From the NCBI RefSeq assembly GCF_003330765.1, contig NZ_CP024903.1, positions 1,674,001 to 1,738,000 of the forward strand: a DNA stretch of 64,000 nucleotides. The letters run 5' to 3'. This document shows, piece by piece, positions 39,860 to 48,692 of the stretch. Numbering within the stretch: the first letter of the stretch is position 1; each line of letters begins with the position of its first letter. Source of the stretch: Burkholderia pyrrocinia. GTDB taxonomy: Bacteria > Pseudomonadota > Gammaproteobacteria > Burkholderiales > Burkholderiaceae. The notes under the pieces are model-generated. The model saw only the letters and a list, made by a program, of their open reading frames with translations. It had not been told where the DNA came from and did no database searches. A program made the translations under genes and the position numbers.

Positions 39860-42339
39860 CGCGCGCGCGTGCCCTGCCCGCGTGGTCGATGCTGGCGACG
39901 GCCGCGGGCGCCGTGCAGGAACCGCGCGACCTCCCGGCCGCCGGCGACGGCTGGATCGCGGCGCCCGTGCCCGGCACGGTCGCGCAGGTGCTTGCGCAGG
40001 CCGGCCGTCTCGACGAAGCGGCATCGCTCGACGAGCGCGACCACTGGTACCGGATCGAACTGCGCGGACGCGGGCCGCGCATACTGCGCTTTCACGGCCT
40101 CGCCACGCTCGCGCAAGCCTGGCTCGACGACACGCCGATCCTCCGCTCCGACAGCATGTTCGTCGCGCACGATGTTCCCGTGTCGCTCGACGGCACGCAC
40201 CGGCTGACCCTCTGCTTCCGTGCCCTCGCCCCGCACCTGCGCGACGCGCGCGCGCCGCGCCGTGCGCGCTGGCGCACGCGGCTCGCCGAGCCGGCCGCGC
40301 TGCGCACGATCCGCACGTCGCTGTTCGGACACATGCCCGGCTGGTTTCCGCGCTGCGTGCCGATCGGCCCGTGGCGGCCCGTCGAGGTGCTCGATCCGGC
40401 CGACGGGCCCGTGCTGGTCGATTGCGACCTGCATGCGCGCGTCGAAGGCGACACGGGCTGGCTCGACGCGGAACTGACATTCTCCGCGCCGCTGCCCGAC
40501 ACGCTCGCGGCCCGGCTGTCGTGCGGCGAACACCACGCAACGCTCGAACGCGCCGGCGCCGACCGGCTGCGCGCGAGCGTCGCGGTGCCCAACGTGCGCC
40601 GCTGGTGGCCGCATACGCACGGCGAGCCGGCACTCTACGAGATAACGCTGCACATCGGCGACGAACGGCTGCCGCTCGGCTCGACAGGCTTCCGCACGAT
40701 CGAGATCGACGCCGGCGCCGACGGCAAGGGCTTCGGGCTGTGCATCAACGGCGTGCCGGTGTTCGCGCGAGGTGCGTGCTGGAGCAGCGCCGCGCCGCTC
40801 GCACTGCACGCGGACGATGCGACCTACGGCCGCCTGCTCGGGCTCGCGCGCGACGCCGGCTTCAACATGATCCGCGTCGGCGGCACGATGACCTACGAGG
40901 CCGACGCGTTCCACGCATGGTGCGACCGGCTCGGGCTGCTGGTCTGGCAGGATTTCATGTTCGCGAACTTCGACTATGCGCTCGACGATCCCGCGTTCGC
41001 GGCCAACGTCGACCGCGAAGCCGTGCAGTTCCTCGCGCGCCACGGCGCGTCGCCGTCGCTCGCGGTACTGTGCGGCGGCAGCGAGATCGCGCAACAGGCC
41101 GCGATGTCGGGGCTCGGGCCGAAGCAGCGCTTCCTCGAACTGACCGCCGACCGGCTGGCCGGCCATGCGGCCGCGCGCCGGCCCGACGTCCCGTACGTGC
41201 CCGATTCGCCCGACGGCGGCGTGCTGCCGTTCGCGCCGCGCGAACGCGTGTCGCACTACTACGGTGTCGGCGCGTACCTGCGCCCGCCCGACGATGCGCG
41301 CCGCGCAGACGTGCGCTTCGCGAGCGAATGCCTCGCGTTCGCGAACGTGCCATGCGAGGCAACGCTCGCCGAGCTCGGCTGGCCCGGCGTGCACGAGCCG
41401 CGCTGGAAAGCGGCCGTGCCGCGCGACCCCGGCACGTCGTGGGATTTCGAAGATATCCGCGACCACTATCTGCAAACGCTGTATGACGTCGCGCCCGACC
41501 GGCTGCGGCGCGAGGATCCGGCTCGCTACTTCGAGCTGTCGCGCGCCGTGATCGCGGACCTGATGCGCGAGACGTTTTCCGAATGGCGGCGCACCGGCTC
41601 GCGCTGCGCCGGTGCACTCGTATGGCAGTTCCAGGACGTGATGCCGGGCGCCGGATGGGGCGTGATCGACGCCGCGCATCGGCCGAAATCGGCATGGTAT
41701 GCGCTGCGCCAGGTACTGCAGCCGGTGCAGGTGTTGCTCGTCGACGAAGGTTTGAACGGGCTCGACGTGCACGTGGTCAACGAGCGCCCGGCGCCGCTGT
41801 CGGCGGCGGTCGAACTGGTCGCGCTGCGCGACGGCCGCACGCCGGTCGCGCGGGCCGGCTGCCTGGTGCGGATCGCGGCGCACGACATAGTGCGGATCGG
41901 TTCGGCCGAGCTGCTCGGCCGCTTCTTCGACTGGACCTATGCGTACCGCTTCGGCCCCTGCGAACACGACACCGTCGTCGCAACGCTGCGCGCCGACGAC
42001 GGCACGCTGCTGTCGCAGGCGTTCCATTTCCCGTCCCGCACGCATCCGGCCGTGCTGGCGCGCCGCGAACTCGGGATCGAAGCGTGCGTGTCGCGCACCG
42101 GCGACACATGGCACGTCGACATCGACACGCGGCACGTCGCGCGCCACGTGCAGATCGCCGCGCCGGGGTTCATGCCGCGCGACGACTGGTTCCATCTCGC
42201 GCCCGGCACGCCGGCGCGTGTCGCGCTGGTTCCGCTGGACATTGCCGGGAAGCATCCGGCCGCCGCCGACGCGCCGACCGCCGTGGACATCCGGGCGGTA
42301 AACACCGCAAGAACGGTGCGCGCCACGCAGGCCGGTTAA
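39856..42339 (+). CDS. Family 2-type glycoside hydrolase (beta-mannosidase-like) in the carrier-protein operon
   Basis: The 827-residue protein has a jelly-roll sugar-binding domain at the N-terminus (HWYRIELRGRGPRILRFHGLA), immunoglobulin-like parts, and a TIM barrel from about residue 280 (NGVPVFARGACW, GFNMIRVGGTMTYEADAFH, LGLLVWQDFMFANFDY). The acid/base glutamate is probably E410 in CGGSEI and the nucleophile E491 in FASEC, placed as in GH2 beta-mannosidases, though the usual NE of the first is SE here. No signal peptide is visible, so it should be cytosolic. The start is GTG overlapping the previous stop. It may trim a sugar conjugate made by this operon, or be a GH2-fold glycosyl-transfer enzyme. 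Confidence 0.85.
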   Translation: MTRARALPAWSMLATAAGAVQEPRDLPAAGDGWIAAPVPGTVAQVLAQAGRLDEAASLDERDHWYRIELRGRGPRILRFHGLATLAQAWLDDTPILRSDSMFVAHDVPVSLDGTHRLTLCFRALAPHLRDARAPRRARWRTRLAEPAALRTIRTSLFGHMPGWFPRCVPIGPWRPVEVLDPADGPVLVDCDLHARVEGDTGWLDAELTFSAPLPDTLAARLSCGEHHATLERAGADRLRASVAVPNVRRWWPHTHGEPALYEITLHIGDERLPLGSTGFRTIEIDAGADGKGFGLCINGVPVFARGACWSSAAPLALHADDATYGRLLGLARDAGFNMIRVGGTMTYEADAFHAWCDRLGLLVWQDFMFANFDYALDDPAFAANVDREAVQFLARHGASPSLAVLCGGSEIAQQAAMSGLGPKQRFLELTADRLAGHAAARRPDVPYVPDSPDGGVLPFAPRERVSHYYGVGAYLRPPDDARRADVRFASECLAFANVPCEATLAELGWPGVHEPRWKAAVPRDPGTSWDFEDIRDHYLQTLYDVAPDRLRREDPARYFELSRAVIADLMRETFSEWRRTGSRCAGALVWQFQDVMPGAGWGVIDAAHRPKSAWYALRQVLQPVQVLLVDEGLNGLDVHVVNERPAPLSAAVELVALRDGRTPVARAGCLVRIAAHDIVRIGSAELLGRFFDWTYAYRFGPCEHDTVVATLRADDGTLLSQAFHFPSRTHPAVLARRELGIEACVSRTGDTWHVDIDTRHVARHVQIAAPGFMPRDDWFHLAPGTPARVALVPLDIAGKHPAAADAPTAVDIRAVNTARTVRATQAG

Positions 42340-42386
42340 CGCGACGCTCGCGGCCGCCGCGCGCCGCGATCGTCACCTGTCGAGCC

Positions 42387-43778
42387 TCAGTCGGACGAGC
42401 CCGTGCCGCGCGGCCGCTCGATCCCGTACGCTTCCATCCAGCGATACAGCGTCGCGCGCGACACGCCGAGCTCGCGCGCGGAAGCCGCGATGCGCCCGCG
42501 CGTGCGCAGCAACGCGGTTTCGATCGCCTCGCGCTCGATCGACTTGCGGATGTCGGCCACGGACGGCGACGCCGCGTCGAGACAGTATTCGAGTTCGAGG
42601 TCCTGCGCGGTGATCAGGCGCCCTTCCGTCATCACGACCGCACGGCGCACGCGGTTGATCAGTTCGCGGACATTGCCGGGCCAGTCGTGCTTGTAGAGCG
42701 CCGTGATCGCATCCGTCGAGAAGCCGCGCACGCGATGGCGCGCGTCGCCGCGGAAGCGTTCGAGCATGTGGTGCGCGAGCAGTTCGATGTCCTTGCCGCG
42801 CGCGCGCAGCGGCGGCTGGTCGATACGCATCACGCACAGACGGTGAAACAGGTCCGCGCGAAATCGCCCTTGCTCCATCGCTTCGCGCAGGTCGACGTGC
42901 GTCGCGGAGACGATCCGGACGTCGACCGGCACCGGATCGCTGCCGCCGAGGCGATGGATCGAGCGCTCCTGCAGAAAACGCAGCAGGCTGGCCTGGCTCT
43001 CGTGCGGCAGGTCGCCGATCTCGTCGAGCAGCAGCGTGCCGCCGTTCGCCGCCTCGACATAGCCGATCTTGCGCGCGTTCGCGCCGGTAAACGCGCCGCG
43101 CTCATAGCCGAACAGCTCCGATTGCAGCAGATGCGGCGGAATCGCGCCGCAGTTGACCGCGACGAACGGGCCGTTGCGCCGCTCCGAATGACGATGGATC
43201 GCGACAGCCGTCAGTTCCTTGCCGGTTCCCGTTTCGCCGAACACGAACACCGGTGCGTCGGTGCGCGCGAAGCGCCGCACCGTATCGAACAGCCGCAGCA
43301 TCGCGCTGCAGGTGCCGACGATGCCTTGCTCCTCCGATTCGAGACGTTCGCGGTCGCGCGCGAACAGGCATTCCATGCCGTACGCATGGCCGACCGTATC
43401 GGCGATCCGCTGGTGCGACGCGGGCAACGTGACATAGTCGAAGCAATAGTCGCGCAATAGCGCGCGCACGTTCGGCGAAGCGGTCTGGCCGACGTCGACG
43501 AGCGCAACCCACACGACGTCGCGCATCGACGCGCAGGTCGACGCGATGCTGCCGATCGCATCGGCGTGGCCGCCGCTCAGGTCGAGGATGCCGCAGGTGA
43601 TTTCACCGGACGTATCGCGCAGCTCGTTCGCATGCGCGACGACCGAAACCTTCCAGTCGCGTCGCGACAGTTCTTTTCGCAGCATGACGGACGGCGACTG
43701 CGTCCAGTAAATCAGCGGACGCTGCCCGTTACCGCTCCCCCTGCCGGCGCTCTTATCGCGCGTTATTGGCATATTCAT
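42387..43778 (-). CDS. berB: Sigma-54-dependent enhancer-binding activator, VpsR/BerB-like
   Basis: The 463-residue activator has an N-terminal receiver-like domain of VpsR type (residues 20-140), an AAA+ domain with Walker A GETGTGKE (181-188), the sigma-54-contacting GAFTGA loop (228-233) and Walker B LLLDEIG (249-255), and a Fis-type helix-turn-helix at the end (IAASARELGVSRATLYRWM). VpsR-like proteins bind c-di-GMP and activate biofilm polysaccharide genes; BerB of B. cenocepacia is of this type and lies in the same surroundings, which is why the symbol is given. The sigma-54 promoter at 34681-34698 is a likely target. It is convergent with the GH2 gene. Confidence 0.88.
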   Translation of the reverse strand: MNMPITRDKSAGRGSGNGQRPLIYWTQSPSVMLRKELSRRDWKVSVVAHANELRDTSGEITCGILDLSGGHADAIGSIASTCASMRDVVWVALVDVGQTASPNVRALLRDYCFDYVTLPASHQRIADTVGHAYGMECLFARDRERLESEEQGIVGTCSAMLRLFDTVRRFARTDAPVFVFGETGTGKELTAVAIHRHSERRNGPFVAVNCGAIPPHLLQSELFGYERGAFTGANARKIGYVEAANGGTLLLDEIGDLPHESQASLLRFLQERSIHRLGGSDPVPVDVRIVSATHVDLREAMEQGRFRADLFHRLCVMRIDQPPLRARGKDIELLAHHMLERFRGDARHRVRGFSTDAITALYKHDWPGNVRELINRVRRAVVMTEGRLITAQDLELEYCLDAASPSVADIRKSIEREAIETALLRTRGRIAASARELGVSRATLYRWMEAYGIERPRGTGSSD

Positions 43779-44825
43779 AACGAACCATCACTTTCTCCAC
43801 TCCGCGAACCGTTCGCGTGCACTGCGGCCGGCGGCGCATGGCCGCCTGTCCGCGCCGCGTTTCCGCAGCTTTGGCGAAGATCGAAACTGCACACGGCGAG
43901 AGCCCCGGAGGTCGAGCCGGATGTCATCCGGCCTCGTTGTCATCGAACTCGAACGGAACGCGCGGCCGCTGGAGCCACGACGTTCCGGCTTTGATGCGAC
44001 CCGCCATCAGGCGGGGCACGTCGGCAAACGGGAATTCCGTCCGCATGTGCATCGCGTCGTACACGACAGTCGCGCCCGATGCTGAACCGGATGGCCGTCA
44101 ACCCGCTTTCGGAATGACCGCCGCATTTCATCCGCTCCTGAATTTACACCCCGTTTCGAGATGGTCTTGTTACCAAAAGATAAACCTGAATCAGCGGGTT
44201 ACGCCACCGGTCGCCCCGCACGACGCGCCTTTGACCACTGAGATTTGATTATCTATGACCATTCCCGTCAATCAGTGGCAAATACTACTTTTCCGCAAGA
44301 TGGGTGCCGTCGATTGCCCGCGATTTTCAACGAAATCCGCGAATAAGGCCGGCACCGCGTTTCACGCATCGCATAATCGCGCGCGCCGTCGGACGGCCGC
44401 ATCGTGTCGCGACGGCGCACGGCCCGCCCATCCGTTACACGCCGTAATCAACAACGCCGCTCGTGCATGCCGTTCTCCGGCGAATCGCCATTGCCCCGCG
44501 TGAAATCGGCGGTGCCGGCACGCGCGTCCCGCAGCGCAGCACGGCCGTCCGGCACGCAGCGCGTGAACGCATCGCGGCGGGCCACCAGGATGGATCAATT
44601 ATGGAAAAGCACCGGCCCCGGCGGTGTGTGCTACCGCACATTGCGGCGTTCCCGGGGCACGCGCGCCACCGCGCATCCCGCGCCGGCCGCGCGAATCCGG
44701 AGCGTGAGTACGCTGTCGAACAGACCGGTGCACGGCGCATCCGGATGATGAAGATCGCCGCGTCGCACGGAACGATCGCGTCCGTGCGGCACGGCGTGCC
44801 GAAGGCATCACGCGAGGACAGCATC
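43779..44825. other. Long intergenic region between the sigma-54 activator gene and the EPS genes
   Basis: No convincing gene is seen in 1047 bases. It should contain the promoter of the activator gene and that of the acetyltransferase-manC unit, with an AT-rich section at 44130-44310. A perfect inverted repeat GCCGGAT-GTC-ATCCGGC lies at 43916-43932. No complete -24/-12 sigma-54 site was found, although GTGGCAAATACTAC at 44275 has half of one. Confidence 0.55.
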
Positions 44826-45410
44826 ATGGAATGGCATTGTTGTGAATTCGAACATCTGAGCGCAGTGGATCTCTATGCAATCCTGCGCGCGCGCAACGCC
44901 GTGCTGGTGGTCGAGGACGCGCACACGCATCTCGACATCGACGGCAAGGACGCGGGCGCGCTGCATGTCTATGTGAGCGTGCGCGACGGCGACGCGACGG
45001 AAGTCGCGGCCTACGCACGCATCCTGCCCGGCGACGACATCGATCCGGACGTCGTGATCGACAAGGTGCTGACGAGCGAGAGCTGCCGCGACGACGACAC
45101 GCTCGAGCAGTTGATCAGGCGCGCGCTCACCGCCGCGCAGGCCGCGTGGCCGGATGCCGCGGTGCGCACGCACGTACCCGTGCCGCGCCAGGCGTTCTAC
45201 AAGCGCTTCGGATTCCGCAAGGCCTACGGCCCGTATCTCGAACAGGGAGCGCCGTTCGTCGGCCTGGTCCGGCCGGCCGACCGCGCCGCCGGCGCGCTGC
45301 GTCACCTGCTGTCCCGGGCCGTCCCGACACCGCGGTCGCGCAACGACGACACGCGCACCGACAGCCGCGCACACAACCGGCTGCCCGCCGATACCGGAGC
45401 CATCCGATGA
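44826..45410 (+). CDS. ElaA-family GNAT N-acetyltransferase
   Basis: The 194-residue protein resembles ElaA: FEHLSAVDLYAILRARNAVLVVED near the start, HLDIDGKDAGALHVYV, and the acetyl-CoA region with PVPRQAFYKRFGFRKAYGPYLEQGAPFVGL. It has an extra basic tail of about 40 residues. The ATG has GAGGA upstream and the stop overlaps the manC start (ATGA), so it is translated with a sugar-nucleotide enzyme and probably acetylates an amino sugar or another precursor in the same pathway. ElaA itself has no settled substrate. Confidence 0.82.
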   Translation: MEWHCCEFEHLSAVDLYAILRARNAVLVVEDAHTHLDIDGKDAGALHVYVSVRDGDATEVAAYARILPGDDIDPDVVIDKVLTSESCRDDDTLEQLIRRALTAAQAAWPDAAVRTHVPVPRQAFYKRFGFRKAYGPYLEQGAPFVGLVRPADRAAGALRHLLSRAVPTPRSRNDDTRTDSRAHNRLPADTGAIR

Positions 45411-46981
45411 TCCGCACCCTTCGCCCGGTTCCCGAACCCGATCTGCCGCGCGTCCTGCCGGTGATCCTCGCCGGCGGCGCCGGCACGCGGCTGTGGCCGC
45501 TGTCGCGCGAGCAGTATCCGAAGCAGTTGATCGAGCTGGTCTCGAACGAGTCGCCGCTGTCGGCGACGGCGCGCCGACTGAACGGCATCGCGAACGCGTC
45601 GCTCGACGACACGCTGCTGCTGGTATGCGGCGAGCAACATCGCGTCATGAGCGCTGCGCAGGTGCTCGGCCGCGCGGCGCCCGCCCGCATCCTGCTCGAA
45701 CCGGCCGCGCGCAACACCGCGCCCGCGCTGACGCTTGCCGCGCTCGACGCGAGCGTGCTTGCCGACGATCCCGTGCTCGCGGTGATGCCGGCCGATCACG
45801 TGATCGCCGATGTCGGCGCGTTCCAGGATGCCATCGCGCGCGCGGCGCGCTACGCGCAGGAAGGCGCGATCGTCACGCTCGGCGTGCTGCCGCGCCGCGC
45901 GGAAACGGGCTACGGCTACATCCAGGTCGGCGAGCCGCGCGCGGGCCGCCACGGCGGTCAGGGCGGTTACTCGATCGGGCGCTTCGTCGAAAAACCCGAT
46001 GCGGCGCTCGCCGATCGCTACCTGCACTCAGGCGATTACTGGTGGAACAGCGGGATTTTCGTCACGCGCGCGTCGGTCTGGCTGAAGGCAATCAGCGCGC
46101 TCGCGCCGGCAATCCACGCGGCCTGCGAGACCGCTTGGCGCGCGGGCGTCGCCGAGGATCCGTTCTTCCGGATCGATGCGGCGGCCTTCGCCGCGTGCCC
46201 GTCGGACTCGATCGACTATGCGGTGATGGAACGGCTTGCGGAGCACGCCGAACTCGGCATCGAAGGCATCGTGGTGCCGCTCGCGGCCGGCTGGTCGGAC
46301 GTCGGCACATGGGATGCGATCTGGGAAATCATGCCGAAGGACGATCACGGCAACGTCGCGCGCGGCCCGATCGTGTTCGAGGACACGCAGGACAGTCTCG
46401 TGCGTTCGGAGGGCCGCCTCATCGCATGCGTCGGGATGAAGGACGTCGTCGTGATCGAAACGCCCGATGCGGTGCTGGTCGCGAACAAGCACGACGTGCA
46501 GCGCGTGAAGAACATCGTCGCGCGCCTGAAGACCGACCGGCGCCCGCAGGCGAGCGAGCACCGCAAGGTGCAGCGGCCGTGGGGCCATTACGATTCGATC
46601 GATCTGGGCGAGCGCTTCCAGGTGAAGCGGATCGTCGTCGAGCCCGGCAAGCTGCTGTCGCTGCAGATGCACTATCACCGCGCCGAGCACTGGATCGTCG
46701 TGCGCGGCACCGCGAAGGTGACACGCGGCAACGAGACGTTCCTGCTTTGCGAGAACGAATCGACTTACATCGCCGTCGGCGAAGTGCATCGTCTCGAGAA
46801 TCCCGGCCGGATCCCGCTCGAGATCATCGAGGTGCAGTCGGGCGACTATCTCGGCGAGGACGACATCGTCCGATTCGATGATCAGTATGGGCGCGCTGTC
46901 GATGCACGCCCGCCACAACCTGCTCCGCCCGCGTCGCAGAAATCGCACGCGCAAGCCACCGTGCCGGACGTCGCTCGATAA
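45407..46981 (+). CDS. manC: Mannose-1-phosphate guanylyltransferase / mannose-6-phosphate isomerase
   Basis: The 524-residue bifunctional enzyme makes GDP-mannose. The N-terminal nucleotidyltransferase has LAGGAGTRLWPLSREQYPKQ (residues about 20-40), FVEKPD and AGWSDVGTWDA. The C-terminal cupin is the type II isomerase with QMHYHRAEHWIVVRGTAKV and EVHRLENPG. About 35 Ala/Pro-rich residues extend the usual end. It matches PslB and BceA in length and order. It shows that the polymer contains mannose or a sugar made from GDP-mannose, such as rhamnose or fucose. Confidence 0.95.
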   Translation: MIRTLRPVPEPDLPRVLPVILAGGAGTRLWPLSREQYPKQLIELVSNESPLSATARRLNGIANASLDDTLLLVCGEQHRVMSAAQVLGRAAPARILLEPAARNTAPALTLAALDASVLADDPVLAVMPADHVIADVGAFQDAIARAARYAQEGAIVTLGVLPRRAETGYGYIQVGEPRAGRHGGQGGYSIGRFVEKPDAALADRYLHSGDYWWNSGIFVTRASVWLKAISALAPAIHAACETAWRAGVAEDPFFRIDAAAFAACPSDSIDYAVMERLAEHAELGIEGIVVPLAAGWSDVGTWDAIWEIMPKDDHGNVARGPIVFEDTQDSLVRSEGRLIACVGMKDVVVIETPDAVLVANKHDVQRVKNIVARLKTDRRPQASEHRKVQRPWGHYDSIDLGERFQVKRIVVEPGKLLSLQMHYHRAEHWIVVRGTAKVTRGNETFLLCENESTYIAVGEVHRLENPGRIPLEIIEVQSGDYLGEDDIVRFDDQYGRAVDARPPQPAPPASQKSHAQATVPDVAR

Positions 46982-47487
46982 GCGTGTTTCGAACCTGCCG
47001 TCGCGCTCGTAAAAGATAGGCGCGCGCGGCAGAACAGCCTGCTGCATTTCATGCAGGCCCCTCCGATACGCCCGAAGCGCGATCGACTACGCTTCGGCCG
47101 CCCAATGTAAGCCATCGCACCCAGCGCTTCGCGCATGCGTAGCACAATGCTTCAGACACACGGAATCAGGCGCCCTCGAGCAGATATTCACGGTTGCATG
47201 AGGTAAATCGTCCGGCCGCTTCTACAGGTAGCGAAGTGTTCCGCCCTCTCGCTATATCGGCCCGGCATCGGGCGGCCCAAGCCCCCTGACGACGCCTGCA
47301 TATCGTGCGACTGACCGAGGCGGAACGGACATAGGCGACAAGGTTTAAGTTCAATCTAACATTCAGTAATACATATCTTTTTTATTCTATCCAGCGAATG
47401 GATTGATCGTCATCGACATCGCGATTCGTCGGATATTCGTTCTTACGGTCGATCACGCAACACCCGGTCGAACAGACTGCCCCGAAG
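46982..47487. other. Intergenic region between manC and the first glycosyltransferase
   Basis: No gene is seen in 506 bases. The last 130 bases are AT-rich (47340-47400) and probably contain the promoter of the two glycosyltransferase genes. A small CCTGC/GCAGG hairpin near 47037-47056 may serve manC transcription end, without a T-tract. Confidence 0.5.
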
Positions 47488-48636
47488 ATGACCATACAAA
47501 GGATCGTTCACATTGTCGAAGCGTTTGGCGGCGGAGTACTTTCGATGCTCGTCCATCTCGCCAACCACGCCGCGGCAACGGGCGTCGATGTGACTGTGCT
47601 GCATGCCATACGACCAGAAACGCCGGCCGATTTTTCTACGCTCTTCCAGCCTGGCGTCAAGCTCGTCTACGTCGAGATGGCGCGCGAAGTCAGCGTCAGG
47701 AAAGACCTGCTCAGTTTGCGCGCGCTGGCCAAAATCCTTCGAGAATGCGATCCAACGGTAATCCATCTTCATTCTTCGAAGGCTGGCGTGCTGGGACGGG
47801 CCGCCGCGAAGATAGCCGCGCCTGGTGCGAGGGTGCTCTATTCTCCACACGGACTTTCGTTTTTGCGCTGCGATGTTTCCCGCGCGAAGCAGTTCGCCTA
47901 CTTGAGTTTCGAGCGAATGGCAGCCCGCCTGGGTGGAACCATTGTCGCCTGCTCGGACAGCGAACTCCGGGAGATCAAAGGAAGGGTTCGAGCGAAATCG
48001 GCGGTGCTCGTGGAAAACGGCGTCAATGTCGCCGAGATCCCTTCGCGTCGGGCGCGTGGCGATCACAAAATTGCCATCGGAATGAGTGGGCGCGCCTCGT
48101 TCCAGAAAAACCATGAAGCCTTCGCGCAACTGGCTGCCGAACTGCATGGTTCCGACGTCGAGTTTCTCTGGATTGGCGGCAACCCCGGCGAAATTCCGGA
48201 TCCTCGCGAAAGTCAGGCGATTGTCTGTAGCGGCTGGGTGACGCGCGCGCGCGCGCTCGAGCTGACGTCCGGACTGGATATCTACGTCCAGACATCCCGC
48301 TGGGAAGGCATGCCTGTCGCACTGATCGAAGCTCAAGTGGCCGGCCTGCCCGCCGTGGTGACGGATGTCGTCGGAAACCGCGACGTGGTTATTCACGGTG
48401 TTACCGGATATATCGCGTCAAGTGCTGACGAGATGGCCCGGTATGTGGCCATGCTCCGCGACGACCGACAACTTCGGGAGCAAATGGGGGAATCGGCCAG
48501 AAAGTTCGCACTCCATCGGTTTTCCATGAACGCCATATTCCGACAGTGGCATTCCCTTTACGGACTGAGCGCGAACACACGTCGTGCCGATGCCCTGTAT
48601 TTCGAACATGCCGCTCCCGATCAGGTTAAGGCCTGA
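47488..48636 (+). CDS. GT4-type glycosyltransferase
   Basis: The 382-residue cytosolic or membrane-associated enzyme has the GT-B fold of family 4: an N-terminal acceptor domain (IVEAFGGGVLSMLVHLANHAA, with IHLHSSKAGVLGRAAAK) and a C-terminal sugar-nucleotide domain with the EX7E motif EGMPVALIE near residue 280, followed by GLPAVVTDVVGNRDVV. It should add one sugar of the repeat unit on undecaprenyl diphosphate. It is followed by another glycosyltransferase after 56 bp. Base composition is somewhat lower in GC than the genome core. Confidence 0.92.
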   Translation: MTIQRIVHIVEAFGGGVLSMLVHLANHAAATGVDVTVLHAIRPETPADFSTLFQPGVKLVYVEMAREVSVRKDLLSLRALAKILRECDPTVIHLHSSKAGVLGRAAAKIAAPGARVLYSPHGLSFLRCDVSRAKQFAYLSFERMAARLGGTIVACSDSELREIKGRVRAKSAVLVENGVNVAEIPSRRARGDHKIAIGMSGRASFQKNHEAFAQLAAELHGSDVEFLWIGGNPGEIPDPRESQAIVCSGWVTRARALELTSGLDIYVQTSRWEGMPVALIEAQVAGLPAVVTDVVGNRDVVIHGVTGYIASSADEMARYVAMLRDDRQLREQMGESARKFALHRFSMNAIFRQWHSLYGLSANTRRADALYFEHAAPDQVKA

Positions 48637-48692
48637 CAGGCTGCGGAAATCGACACGGACCTTGGTCGCACGTCGATTGCACCGGATTTGAC

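Noticed and set aside
44463..44825. Upstream extension of the acetyltransferase gene by 121 residues
   Set aside because: The translation is low-complexity and basic, and the ATG at 44826 has a good ribosome-binding site and matches the ElaA start.
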